Below are positions 20,531 through 31,737 of a DNA stretch of 34,262 bases, in pieces. The notes under the pieces are model-generated. The model made no database searches, was not told the origin of the DNA, and was given only the letters and a program-made list of their open reading frames with translations. Made by a program: the position numbers and the translations under genes. This stretch comes from Hofstenia miamia (Eukaryota; Xenacoelomorpha; Acoela; Hofsteniidae): positions 1,017,165 to 1,051,426 of the forward strand of contig CABFPE010000273.1 in NCBI GenBank assembly GCA_900660155.1, read 5' to 3'. How positions within the stretch are numbered: position 1 is the first letter of the stretch; each line of letters begins with the position of its first letter.

Positions 20531-21975
20531 TTAAACCGTGAGTCACTATTCTCCAGGAAACGCGTTGAATGAAATTTTTTCAGATGCTGAAAAACACCAT
20601 ATAGTAGACATTTGATATTGATGAAAACTTTATTATTAAAGCAATTTTGAAAAATGGTCCTAAAATTTTAACAAAATTGCTTTTTTAAAAATCTTGATAC
20701 GATGATGACTGACACTTGCATCGATCAATAGGAGTTGGGATTAAGGACTTTGCTAATTTCGTCAAAATAGAAGTTTTTTGTTGTTATTAATAAAAGCTTT
20801 TAGAAAACTGATGACTAAATATAAGCGTTCAATGATTAACTGTTGTTTACGAATCTAGCAATATTTGTGCTCAATTACACATTTTGGATTTTGGAGACCT
20901 CTTGTGGGCATTAATGTTTTCAAATAAAAGAGCAATAATGAAATTAGCTGAAACAACTGAATTTATTAATTGTGTATGAAACAATTTCCCTAAAATAAAA
21001 TAAATATTTTACAGCGGTTGCAATCTTTCTAAAACTTTAATTCATTGTCGACCATCACACATAGATAATTAACAATGTGTTTTGATTAATGTCATCACTA
21101 CAGACCTTAACTTCAAGTCTTTGGTGATAAAATATTTAATTACGATATGTATGTATGTCGTTTAATAAAGAATTTTTCCGAGTCTACGATTGAGCAAAAT
21201 CGAACAGAAGTGTTTTGATTTTTTCAATAAAGTGGAAACCTAGCGAAACCTGAGCGTGTGTAAAGTATTAACCTCAGTATTGTTAATAATCGTCAAGAAC
21301 CGTTATTTATTAAACAACTTCAAAATAGGTCAATAAATTTTAAGATTTATTATGAATATCCGTAGTTGATAATCAATTTCAATGAACAAGCACATATTTT
21401 TCCATTTTAATGGTTTCTCTATCAACAATTAATATCAATTCTACTGGTAGGAAACTCAAAATATAACTAGTCACAGTTAATTAGTCCTTGAACATCAACT
21501 TTTGACATCAAATTTCAAAACCAATTGAATTGAACTCGTTATTTTATTAATTGCTAACATTAAGTATGAATTTTGAAAATTTCTACAATGGCATATAGTA
21601 CACTCATAAATATTGAATGTGTGAAGTACCCACCGCCTCCCTGTTGTATACTTAACTAATAAAACGATACGTTGATGATTCTTTAACCTACATCGGATGA
21701 AATAATCGAAATAACACTTTCATGCAAAACGCTAAAAAGTAGCCTGACTCACAAAAGATGCGCTAAAGAGAAACGAAAAATCTTCAAACCAGCCGATATC
21801 ACAGTTGGCATCAATAATGTATTTAGCCTCTCTAATAAAAGTGTCTTTAGAAATATACGCTAAATGCTAATAAAGAGAAAGTGTTAAATTTTTAACAAAA
21901 TCACGCATCTGTAAGTGCACAAAGAATGGTGCTAAACAGAAAATCGTTTGTAGTGGCATTAAAAATGTGCGAAAA
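20531..21975. other. AT-rich non-coding stretch
   Basis: No gene recognised. Confidence 0.5.
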
Positions 21976-21976
21976 T

Positions 21977-22095
21977 GTAGTGGCGGATCTAGGGGGAGGA
22001 CAATGCATGCCAGTGCTTTAAATGATTGATTTTCTTATTGCACTCGTCTCTCAAATATCCCCTTCAGATGCAAAATCATTACTCCGCCGCAACAG
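21977..22095. mobile_element. possible short MITE remnant (GTGGCGGATCTAGGGGG end)
   Basis: The left part reads TAGTGGCGGATCTAGGGGG (from about 21979), an end type I associate with short hAT-like repeats in invertebrate genomes. About 100 bp downstream, ACTCCGCCGCAAC at about 22080-22092 is a weak inverted match. No target duplication was identified, so the call is tentative. Confidence 0.25.
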
Positions 22096-22807
22096 TTGCC
22101 GATAAGATCAAACTAATATCTCAATATTTTTGAATGTTTATTACTTAATGCATAATTTTTGGTTGCTTAAATTATTGTTGAGAAATAATCGATAGTTTTT
22201 AAGGGCATGGCATAGGATTGTAAAAAACTTCATAATCTCATTGCTAAATGTTGCAAAGGGAATGCTCCCAAATAAAAGAAAATTCTTCTTAAAAATTTCT
22301 AAACATTTTTAAGCTTTTCTAAGTGTACAGTAGCTACATTGAGTGCTATTTTTTTGCAAATTTAAATATATTGTAACCTGGCGCAACAATGGTCATTCGT
22401 GGACTGGTTCTGCGGAATCCCAATTACATTAGTTCCGGTCCCATTTAGTCCCAGCCCCGTTGCAAATTAATTCCATGAAATTTTATGATCCCGTGGTCTC
22501 AAACCGCAAGTTCTAGTTTAGACAAAATTGACAAAAAAACTTCACCGCTAACCACCGCAATGTCAGTTTTTTCACCGCAATAAATGAAATTTTACCGCAG
22601 TATACCGCAACAATAGCTATTCTTATATTCTTAAGAAAATATTCATATTTCTAAATTATTTTTTTATAATTATGGATCATTCGTATTTTGTAGAAAAGCT
22701 TAATGACCATTTCTTAGGTGTTTTGTCGTTTCGTTCAATTTTATTAGGGTTGTATTAAATTTTCAATGAAATATGTAAAAATTACTTTTAATATTTTGTA
22801 TTTAGAA

Positions 22808-23375
22808 CAGACTTGTCAACGAGCCGACATTTCCAAGCTCGGCTCGGCTCGTTTAAATTTTGTGTAAGTTCGGCTCGGCTCGCCACATAAAATCTTGGAA
22901 TGAGGCTCGTTTTAGCTCGGTATTTTTTAAAAATATCATGCTCAAAGAATTTTTTACATAGCTCTTTCTATTATTTAATAAACATTTCTTAAATAAGATT
23001 ATAGGAAAGGCGTACTGACTGCAAAAAATAAGAAAAATCTCCATAATCAAATTAACAAGCAGAACTATAAACTTGCTTTACCTGAAATAGGTTCGTTTTG
23101 GGCTCGTTGTATATCAAATGCTGTGCTCAAGCTNNNNNNNNNNNNNNNNNNNNNNNNNNNNNNNNNNNNNNNNNNNNNNNNNNNNNNNNNNNNNNNNNNN
23201 NNNNNNNNNNNNNNNNNNNNNNNNNNNNNNNNNNNNNNNNNNNNNNNNNNNNNNNNNNNNNNNNNNNNNNNNNNNNNNNNNNNNNNNNNNNNNNNNNNNN
23301 TCGTTGTATATCAAATGCTGTGCTCAAGCTCGGCTCGGCTCGGCTCGTTAGAAGCTCGGTTCGTTGACAAGTCTG
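22808..23375. mobile_element. hAT-type MITE, family C, inserted into family B, with perfect 8-bp duplication
   Basis: The left end is CAGACTTGTCAACGAGCCGA and the right end, reverse-complemented, is CAGACTTGTCAACGAACCGA: 20-bp inverted repeats with one difference. The duplicated 8-mer ATTTAGAA lies at 22800-22807 and 23376-23383. GGCTCGGCTCG pentamer arrays sit inside both ends, a layout typical of subterminal transposase-binding repeats. The element contains 167 N bases; without the gap and the duplicated gap flank it would be about 371 bp. The open frames across the N run are artefacts. Confidence 0.9.
23134..23300. other. assembly gap (167 N) with identical 30-bp flanks
   Basis: The 30 bases before the gap (23104-23133) and the 30 bases after it (23301-23330) are identical, starting TCGTTGTATATCAAATGCTG. 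The gap therefore either joins two overlapping contig ends that should have been merged or hides a local tandem repeat in the CTCGG-rich part of the MITE. Confidence 0.97.
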
Positions 23376-23729
23376 ATTTAGAATGTTTTAGTTTTGCTTC
23401 AGAAACATGTTTTTTAAGAAATACTTAGAGATTTTAGGACAAAACACGTTATCTGTATACATTTTTGCCACCTCAAGTACTATAACCACCGCAAATGTAT
23501 AAATCGCTACCGCGGCAAACCACAGTATTACCGCAATGCAAACATCTCTAATCTGTATATTCAAATGTCGATATTTCGCCGATTCGTGCTGAAGAATATT
23601 TTCCGATAGTACGTCGGTAGCTTCATCAAAGAAACATCTAATAACAATGCTGGCGTCTGATGTTGCGCAGTTGGTATTTTAGCATTTATTATTGACCACC
23701 AGAATTAGAGTATCGTCAAAATTGCCACT

Positions 23730-23940
23730 CTAAATTTCCATTCCCATAGGATACCCATATGTAGGGTATCCAGAGAAAAAACTGCATCCCTATGTTTATC
23801 CCATATCAATGATATGAGGATCCCCAGTGGAAAAACATCAATGGGACATAATGGTACTGCAGAACCCTAATCATCGCGTTCAAGAACATTACCCATAGGA
23901 AGAAATCACAAGGGGATCCATATTCTGTATAACCTGTGCT
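23730..23940. repeat. short palindromic repeat region with CCCATA motifs
   Basis: Contains a perfect hairpin GGATACCC-ATATGTA-GGGTATCC at 23749-23771. It also has repeated CCCATA/TATGGG-like words (CCCATAGGATACCC, ATCCCATATCAATG, CCCATAGGAAG) ending near GGGGATCCAT at about 23915. In style it resembles the palindrome-rich element at 14836-15548. No termini or target duplication were established. Confidence 0.35.
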
Positions 23941-23944
23941 TTTA

Positions 23945-26645
23945 GAAATTTACTTATGGATTGATGAGTTATTATTTTTGTGATTGCTTTTTAAAATATC
24001 GTTAATTTTGAAATAATGGAGAACTTGTATCAATATTGCAATCTAACTATAACGTAGGCAATAGCAGTTTCTGTATGATATGTGGTGAACTGCATTGGCT
24101 ATAAGCAAAAATGTGATGTCCAAGGCGCGTAAAAGTCAATAAAGTCACAAAGTTTTTACGTCAAAAACATTAAAAAATTTGCTTAGACGTTGAAAACGCC
24201 AATTTTTCACTGAGTTCGTATGGTTGAAAGGTCAAAATTGTTTAAATTATTTTGTTAGGTCAAAATAAGATTAAAATTGAATATTTAATTAGTATATTTC
24301 TATATTTTTGTGAAAATGCTTATCTCTAATTTGAATTCAAGTCAAACTAGATGATATAATGTCATTCTTGAACAAAGTTTTTCGCAGTTCCGGAACGCTG
24401 TAACAAATGATCATCATTTTTCTATTGAAAGCTTTAAATAAAATACTCTGCAATATGAAAACAACACTTTATAATACATTTTAAGCAAAAATATTCTGTT
24501 CGAAATCGCTTTACTTTGATCATTTTTAGTTTTTGTCAAATTTTGTGGTAAAAAAATAATAGCGGTAGTGATGTCTACCAAGTTTTAAAGAGCGTGAAGG
24601 TATTAAAAAGAAACATTTAGTGTTTAGAAAATCAACCACTGCCAAAAATTCACGCTAATATAACTAAGAGCGAAGTTACATAAGCAGAAGGAAAACCTTC
24701 GATGCATTTAAATTCTTTAGAAAATTTGCAAAAATATTTGTACACATATCAAATGGTAAAACACTGCAATTTAAATTTTCAGACTACAATTTTACACAAT
24801 ATTTTCTACTTAACCATATTTCTGAACATTGAAAATTCATCCCACGTCAAGATAGTTATAATATAAAGAATGTTCTGAATCCGAACAGCCAATCACCTAT
24901 TAATTTCTAGTACCGTATGACACTAAAACGGAAGGTTAACAAAAGTGGTATACTCGCAAATCCTCCAAGTGGCATTTGAAACTTGCAAAATACAAGCTAT
25001 TACTTAAGAAGTTGCGTTCTTCATCATACTTAGAAATGTACATGTAAATTTAATTAATTTAAATTAGTTTTTAACAGATTGTTTGCAATGGGTGAATAAT
25101 TGAATCGTGAAATTTTAAGCGCGAATGCTTTTTTAACTATACGTGTCAATACCGTCAATTTGAAATATATAAAGAAAAACCTACGCCTTTAGAAAAACAA
25201 ATCACGAAATACAATTAAAAATATTGGGATACCCATTACCTTGTCTAAAATGAGAAAAATATAATTTAGGGGTGGTGCTGCTTCGTTGGGAAATTTAAAC
25301 TCGAGTCGAATGCAAAGCCAAACTCCGTAGTTAAATTTAATTAAATGTTGTTCGAAAACAGCAGGCTTTCAATATAATTTGAAATGTCAAATAACCTAAC
25401 TGAAGCTTCTCCCAATTATTTGCTGATTTTTGTATTTTTGACAGCAAGCAACGATTCAGCACATTTTGTAAGCTTGACTCGAAATTATAGCCATTTCAAA
25501 TCAACAATAAAATTGGAAAACTAGCAATACCGTTACTAAAATTGCAAAAGAAGAATTCCATTGGTTAGAATTAAGAGTGTGAGTTTAGATCAAGACAACT
25601 TTAATATTAAAATTTAAGAAGAAAGCAAACGTCAGAGCTTACTCATTTCCACAAGGAGGGTTTGACTTCATCCCCATGAAGTTTTTTAAATCGCAGCTTT
25701 TGAAAATCCTGTTATGTCTAAGATTTCCCGACTTTTAGTTTCATAGATTAAGAAGTATTGACAGAAAAAGGAATTTTACCTCCCGGTTATGTTGGTATAA
25801 GACTAGCCAACAATATTTTCAAAATTTCGATTATGCCATTTTGGGTTTTTAAAGAAATTACTGTTTTTCCTCCACATTTTGACATTTTACAATTCCTGTT
25901 ACGTAAAGGGCGTCCGAGGAATACATTAACCAGGCTTTATCAAATCAGAAATCATATTGAAAATTTCCAAAATCTCAAACAATTACCACTTTTTCGCTAC
26001 TTATCATTGAAAATGATGATGTCGTCACTTATTTAATGGCCTCATTTTGTAGAAGAAGTAATTTTTGAGCATCTTACAAAGTTCTAATAAAAATTTTACG
26101 TAGAAAAACTAAATTCAAAGAAGCGACATTTACTCAAATAATTAGCAATTAATATAATTAACTCAAATATTGTACTTATAATCATAAGGGATATCCTGTT
26201 TCAGTGAATTACGGATAAGTGCTGAATTTGCACAAAGTTTACATTTTATAATCAGTACTAATTTATCTTAATAGTATACTTATAAAATAATTACTATCCT
26301 TCTGGAGTGATTTATGATGTTTTAAGGAAGTTTTTATTAAAAGACTTGTCATTACTATTTAAAGAAACTGGAATAAAAGTACAACAAAATATTGAAAGAA
26401 ATGTAATAAACAAAAAAATTCAATCATCAAGGATCATGGGTAGCGATTTTGCATTCGAATTTCACAATCGTTTAACAAATCCAAAATGGAATTAATTAAA
26501 CACAATTTTTTATAACCAAAAATTCAAAAAAATTAAAAAGAAAAATGTGCACTACTCAATATCAGTACTAAAAACGGCTAAACTTCAAAAGTAATTAATT
26601 CACGGAAGCGATGTAGAGGCTAAGTGGTTCTTTCAAACGAATCCT
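23945..26645. other. long AT-rich stretch without a supported gene
   Basis: Two modest plus-strand frames occur: 25758-26036, which starts at TTG, has 92 codons and contains RKGRPRNTLTRLYQIRNH, and 26307-26495. Neither has a recognised domain, a clear ATG start or splice signals, so neither was called. No RNA gene or terminal repeat was seen. Confidence 0.4.
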
Positions 26646-26659
26646 GTGACTATGCTAAC

Positions 26660-26972
26660 CAGTGTTGCACGACCAAGACACGGCACGGCATGAAAATCTA
26701 TAAATTTTTCGTTGAATCTAAAAAGCATTTTAGATTAAACCTCAATGAATGAAATGATTTTGGCGACAAATATTTTCAATGGTTAAACAAACTGTTCAAG
26801 AACAAAACTTTCGATGGCTTTAATATGCAAATTAATAGATTTAGAAAATCAAAGTAACAATTACATTTGATATATATTTTAATATGGGAAAGGCATGGCA
26901 CGACAAGGGCACGAAATTTTCTGTAAAAATGGACACGGGAACGATATAAAGCACGTAACGGTTCCAACACTG
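26660..26972 (-). mobile_element. hAT-type MITE, family A, copy 2
   Basis: A 313-bp element matching the family A copy at 1298-1593 in inverse orientation, including the central blocks ATTCAACGAAAAA and GAAAATATTTG on the opposite strand. It begins CAGTGTTGCACGACC and ends GTTCCAACACTG. The flanking 8-mers ATGCTAAC (26652-26659) and ATGCTATC (26973-26980) agree at 7 of 8 positions, a nearly intact target-site duplication. The minus-strand open frame at 26776-27000 is a by-product of the element and not a gene. Confidence 0.88.
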
Positions 26973-26984
26973 ATGCTATCTCTA

Positions 26985-27360
26985 AAATTGGGGAAAGCAA
27001 TGCTTTGGTCTTACAAATATATTAGAATAAAGAATTAAAAATCACATTGGGCCATTAGGTCATTCTTCGGAAAGCGCGTTCTAAATAATTATATATGTGT
27101 ATTTCAGGAACTAAATAAAATACAAATTCCTGAAACTATATAATAGCGCCATTCTATATCTAGACAGCTATATTTTGTTATAGCGGCCGCTTTGTTCTAT
27201 TAGAATTAATTTAACACACATTTGTAAAAAAGTAGTCATATTTGCCCGCAAATTACACTTCATTTCCTACAGCCTCAAAATAGGCTGATATATATATATA
27301 TATATAACCTTGGGGTAATTTTTTCTATGAATAGAATAGAAAGTGGTTCTAATGATACTC
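26985..27360. other. AT-rich stretch with a (TA)n tract
   Basis: No gene recognised. A (TA)n tract at 27290-27306 precedes the Penelope-like cluster, just as TA tracts precede the copies at 8121 and 8809. Confidence 0.5.
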
Positions 27361-27365
27361 AATAA

Positions 27366-27810
27366 TTATTTCGTAAGGGATATATTGATGATGTACTGGC
27401 AATATTTGATAATGAAGAAAACGCCTTGAAATTTAAAAATAAAATAAAAAATATATTGCCCTAATTACAATTTACAATTTAATTAGAAGAAATAAACAAA
27501 CTGAATTTCTTAGATGTTACAGCTGAATTATTAATGAGGCCTACAAATACTGGTCTAAAAATTCAATTATTTCTTATTATGATGGAAAATATAATTTAAT
27601 ACCATCAAATATGCCTTTGCAATAGAATAATGCGATTATCATTAACCTATGAATTAATGATAAAAAAATCTAGATAAATTATGCACAACAATTAATGAAA
27701 ATGGATATCCACACAACTACATCAAAAATATCATCAACGAAGAACACAAACTTAAAGATAACATCAAATAAGACGAATTTGATATAGACAATAATTGAAG
27801 TTTAAATAAT
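27366..27810 (+). pseudogene. Penelope-like reverse transcriptase relic: palm and thumb region
   Basis: Penelope-like elements encode a reverse transcriptase joined to a GIY-YIG nuclease. The frame from 27366 reads LFRKGYIDDVLAIFDNEENA, containing the catalytic YIDD box of the palm (27381-27392). It continues with LKFKNKIKNILP, stops (27462, 27480), and NKLNFLDVT, the typical motif after the palm. A shifted frame at about 27670-27770 encodes LDKLCTTINENGYPHNYI, matching the NGYP-type helix at the start of the thumb. Internal stops and frameshifts show decay. The order fits Penelope-like elements better than non-LTR or retroviral enzymes. Confidence 0.7.
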
Positions 27811-27814
27811 TACA

Positions 27815-28450
27815 CGTCAATCAAACCAAAAAATATGGACACCTGTGTGCAATGTATTCACCAACTAAAAAGCTTCACTCAGAGCAAACAACTAATCTAT
27901 GCTCTAATAATCTAATAATGAGCCACTTCATCTATGCATTTGATCCTCTGAATAATATAATCTAAAGATAAGGGATCAGCCACCAGAGTTAAAAATTTTA
28001 TCTCCATTTTACCATGCTAAATACATAAATGTGGTAATTCTATTCAAGCATATTCACACGTATTCTAATGTTACTAATTCATTAAATCAATTCATTAGCT
28101 TAAACACTGATCAAGTAGATGCATCAATAATATTAAAATAAACACTGCAGCATGGAACAACTATTTTTCAACATCCACAATAAGAAGTTACCACAAAATA
28201 TTAGATGAATTACAAATTTATGAATATTTAGAAAAATGCTAAAAGAAAATCTTTTCGCTAATGAGTACAAAATTGGAACATCAAAGAAATTGATGATATG
28301 ACGAAATATATAAAATAAAATTATTTGATTTTTATGTGATGTGCTGGTATGTATGTGTTATGTTTGTGTCCTTGTTCTGTTTTTTAAATTATAATAGTAA
28401 CTTTATTTGCAATTTATGGTATTGCCTTCAATATAGGAGTTTTAAAATTT
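27815..28450. other. decayed sequence inside the Penelope-like cluster
   Basis: Short coding-like snatches exist (for example TAAWNNYFSTSTIRSYHK near 28146-28200), but no motif was recognised. It may be heavily eroded linker between thumb and nuclease, or an insertion. Confidence 0.3.
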
Positions 28451-28453
28451 TGT

Positions 28454-28805
28454 AAAAAGCGTATACTTTGTACAAAGTCATTCAAAATTTGAAGGTAGCC
28501 AAAGTGAATTAAAAAACGCTATCGAAGAAAAAATATTTAAGAACGATACATTGGCAATTACCTTTTATACATAATATGAAAATCAATCTATGCAAGAGCA
28601 AACGGAAAATTTTTTACAATACATCAATTAGGAGGTTTGATTTGTTTCAACACAAAGATAATATTCCAACATCGTTAGCCTCATCAAAAATATATTCCTA
28701 TAATTGTGATATCCGAACATATTAATAGACATCTTCAATGTGAAGTATTTACGCACATTCATAACACATTTGTACATATTCATACAGGGCGCTAAGTATT
28801 CCCCG
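28454..28805 (+). pseudogene. Penelope-like linker and GIY-YIG nuclease relic
   Basis: One frame encodes VYFVQSHSKFEGSQSELK and NAIEEKIFK, which fits the YLG..SE.LKK linker between thumb and endonuclease in Penelope-like proteins. In a shifted frame, FQHKDNIPTSLASSKIYSY plus NCD (about 28640-28710) fits the start of the GIY-YIG domain (KD.IP..L.S.VVY.F.C). A third frame gives RHLQCEVFTHIH near 28725-28765, in the position of the conserved RH...R..EH helix. The central Gly-Ile-Tyr signature is not preserved. The multiple frame changes mean it is inactive. Confidence 0.5.
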
Positions 28806-28814
28806 TAAAATTAA

Positions 28815-29156
28815 AAAACAAATCTGAGAGTTGCGCTGATTCTATTAAAATTTTCTCATAAGAATGGCTTAAGCATTTACTCTAATGATACTGATAAAAA
28901 ACTGTTCAAAATTGTACATATTCCGGCTGAAGTAGATATTGACGACAGTATGCCAACTTCGAAAGGAACTTTGGATTTGTTGGTAAGTCTTAACACAATA
29001 AGTGAAACTATCAAAAGCGAAGTCATTTTTCTAACTGCGGACGTGGAGGATCTGTATATGTCAACACCTATAAATGAATCATTGGCAATATTAAAAGAGG
29101 AACTACATAGAACACGATCATTTGGAATGATTAAACATTACTTTTCACATAACTGA
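28815..29156 (+). pseudogene. Penelope-like reverse transcriptase fragment with motif A
   Basis: An open frame of 113 codons from 28815 to TGA at 29154. Near its 3' end LTADVEDLYMSTPINESLAI (about 29031-29090) fits motif A of Penelope-like reverse transcriptases (usually DV.SLYT.IP followed by E), with the first catalytic Asp present. The preceding part (DLLVSLNTISETIK) matches the helix usually found just before motif A. It lies 3' of the nuclease relic, whereas in one element it should lie 5' of the palm, so it must come from a second copy or a rearrangement. The upstream part could not be aligned to known motifs by eye. Confidence 0.55.
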
Positions 29157-29236
29157 AATATGATCACTACTTATAAAAATAACGTTTTTTAATTTTGAAA
29201 TAAAAAGTATGTCCAAATCCTTTCTTCTATGACTGT

Positions 29237-29387
29237 ATTATGCTAATATTGATAAACGTCGGAAACTTTGTACTGATATGCAATCAAAGAACGAGAATGT
29301 TATACTAATTAAACTTACATGCTATGAAATAATATATATTTTCCTAAATTGGTAGCTTGTGTAAATTATTCGTTTATGAAAAAGAAA
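29237..29387 (+). mobile_element. Penelope-like N-terminal segment, copy C (diverged)
   Basis: A diverged copy of the segment at 8230-8390, sharing CGTCGGAAACTTTGTA, CAATCAAAGAACGA, TTTTCCTAAATTGG and GTAAATTATTCGTTTATGAA (with point changes and small gaps). It follows the motif A fragment directly, an order opposite to that in an intact element. It ends at a GATA microsatellite. Confidence 0.65.
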
Positions 29388-29445
29388 GATAGATAGATAT
29401 AGAAATCGATAGAGTTAGAGGTAGATAGAAAGATAGATAGTATAC
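29386..29445. repeat. imperfect (GATA)n microsatellite
   Basis: Repeats of GATA/TAGA with interruptions, starting directly at the end of the diverged Penelope-like copy. Simple repeats at element 3' ends are common for retroelements. Confidence 0.85.
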
Positions 29446-29449
29446 CTGC

Positions 29450-31210
29450 CATTGATTAAGAGAATAAAAAGTAATATTGGATAATCTAATTAAATGTTAA
29501 GCAATTTAATTAAGAACTGACGCCAATTGAAAAACGTCAAGGAGGACTCGAAAAGCAGTGATAGCAAAAATATAATTCCAACGTCATTAATGATTGATTT
29601 ACTGCATTCGGGGCAAAATGGGAATAATTAGAAAAATTGAAATTACTGTCTGTAGTAATCAACGGGACTCCAAAAATACACTTAATGTTCGTACTTTTAC
29701 GATTTTTTCGTACAAAGAATATGACGATGTTTGCTGTCGAAAACAATTTAACTTTTCATTAATTTATCCAATATCTATTTCGGAGAGCATCGAAATATAC
29801 ACTGATGAAATTATAACTACAAACTGCAGGTGAAGGTAAAATTAATATCATAAATGTCTGTATTAAAAAAACTTTTGCTTGAATGCCATGTTTCTCAGGG
29901 TTTTAGTTAAATTTCAACTAATTTCCGATTGAAGACGGGGTTTTCGAATGCTACATGCAATTTATCTCTAGGCTCTAGTCTTGACGAAAGATAAAATTCA
30001 ACAGGAGACCATTTCAGATGCAATTAGTGTGAAACGTATAAATTCAATTTAATTGCTTTTACAAATAAATTTCGAGACATGATGTTTATTAAAAATAGTT
30101 GGAAACCAGTGTAAACAAAAGCTTCAAACAACACATTATGCAACAAATATAGAACAATACATTAGTTTAATTGAATATCGCAAATAAATTTACATAAAAT
30201 TTGCAACACCATCTTTTATTATTTCTCAATTGTAGATTGGGTTAAAATTTGGATGAAATCACAAACATGTATTGTTTTACAGTTTCTCAGTTATTTCTTT
30301 TAAAAAAATTTAGCTTTCGTGATTCAGAAAAACTAGCTTTAAAGTGGAATCACTATCCTTTAAAACTGACTTCAACGTTGAATATTCAATATCGTAAAGA
30401 GCGTGCATCATTTACTTAACGATGAAATCTAAATGCACACACAGTTGGCATTTAGGATTAATTTGATCGCAATACTACATTTTTAATTGAGTTTTTGATT
30501 GAAGGATGATATGCGTAAGCAGAACAAATAAATGAGGATACGGTTGAAGTGTCGTCATCAATATCCACAATGCGAAACATTCACAAATAACATTATATTA
30601 ACACACATAACCTATAAACAAAAAACTATTCTTCTCATGTGCATTTAGAAAATTACATGTTCAGACACAGTTTTTTGTATCTGAAACGACAAGGGTAGAA
30701 TGAAATTACAATTTTAATACTATGAGATGTTCAAAAAAAATGTAAAAAACTCTTCACCCTGCGAGTGCATTCGAATATACGCTTCTTAAAACTTGATCTT
30801 TTGTCATGTATGTGGCCAGATGATTCTAATAACATACGAGATTATGCTTTAGGTTCAAGGATTGCGTTGGATTGATTATGCACATCATTTCAATTCTGGT
30901 CCCCCAAGAAAGAACTAAGACCACAAGAATGCAATACGATTTGGTAGGTTGGTTCAGATAAAGAGAAATGACAAGTGAATAATTCTAGCTACAACAATGA
31001 TATCATGATTTGATGAAATTCTCAATTGACTGTAAGTGCATAATCACCATTAAAGAACAGCCACATATTCAACTGCCCAGAAACTTTCATGCACAATTTG
31101 CTAAATGTACAAAATACATTTATTTTTATAGAACTTAATCAGATTTAAAAATTCTACAGTTTGAAATAGAATTGTTTTGAGTGAAGAATTTTTCATCTAT
31201 GGTTGCAATA
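29450..31210. other. AT-rich stretch without a supported gene
   Basis: A 79-codon frame at 29594-29833 is unrecognised and was not called. An acceptor-like GATTATGCTTTAG near 30841-30853 is followed by about 38 open codons, too little to support an exon. Confidence 0.4.
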
Positions 31211-31214
31211 AATT

Positions 31215-31520
31215 TTTAAATTGATTTTTCTAGATAGAAAACGGCTGCTACAGGTGTTCTCCTTGCTGACAAAATTCAATCCACGAGTGAACTTCGGGAT
31301 TTAAGGAGGTGAATCATGACCTTGGAGGAAAGGTCTACTGGAGATGCCCTGGACCGAATATTATAAATTAAATTTCGGAAATGACAGGACTTCGACATTT
31401 TAGAAATGAAGGGGTGAATGAGACTTTGACACATATTAAAAGATGTGAATCGGTTAAGCAAGCCCGATAACATACTATTGAGATACAGAAAGTTGCTGTT
31501 TGCATTTCCAAACAATATGT
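31215..31520 (+). pseudogene. coding-like relic with a YWRC motif
   Basis: This GC-richer stretch stays unusually open in several frames. One plus-strand frame (about 31291-31368) reads TSGFKEVNHDLGGKVYWRC before a stop at 31369. The same frame then resumes as MTGLRHFRNEGVNETLTHIK to TAA at about 31468. GKVYWRC is reminiscent of the FLYWCH zinc finger, where YWRC carries a metal-binding Cys. The second Cys and the His pair could not be located, so the domain is not established. Another frame gives TGVLLADKIQSTSELRDLRR and later LEERSTGDALDRIL. The minus strand at 31276-31515 is open too. It is probably a frame-broken transposon or gene exon. Confidence 0.25.
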
Positions 31521-31737
31521 AATTAATTTCATTTGTAAGATTAGAACAACATGCATTTTTACATTATGCAGAAATAATTTTTGTAAAACAAAATATTGTG
31601 AAATTACTGTATTTCCTAAACATGCTACAGTAATAATAAGTAAGTGAAATATGACTAAACTTGCTTAAACACTATGCCCACATAACAAATTCATGTGTGA
31701 AATGAGGAAACAGTCGTAGTAAATTGTAGCGTTCTTA

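Larger units (their letters stand above)
22500..23550 (-). mobile_element. hAT-type MITE, family B, copy 2, interrupted
   Basis: The reverse complement of the family B copy at 11106-11455 matches here. The right end is ATCGCTACCGCGG...CATCTCTA, ending at 23550. Internally there is CTTCACCGCTAACCACCGCAATG at about 22540-22562, and the AT-rich centre has TTCTTAAGAAAATATTCATATTTC and GAAAAGCTTAATGAC. The left terminus (about 22500-22530) is eroded and no clean duplication was found. The element is split by the family C MITE at 22808-23375. Without that insertion it would be about 470 bp. Confidence 0.75.

Noticed and set aside
23098..23428. Five open frames crossing the N run
   Set aside because: They consist mostly of untranslatable N codons inside a MITE.
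25758..26036. 92-codon plus-strand frame
   Set aside because: It begins at TTG, shows no domain or splice signals and has AT-driven codon use, so chance cannot be excluded.
29594..29833. 79-codon plus-strand frame opposite a 69-codon minus-strand frame
   Set aside because: Both are unrecognised, overlap each other and lack supporting signals.
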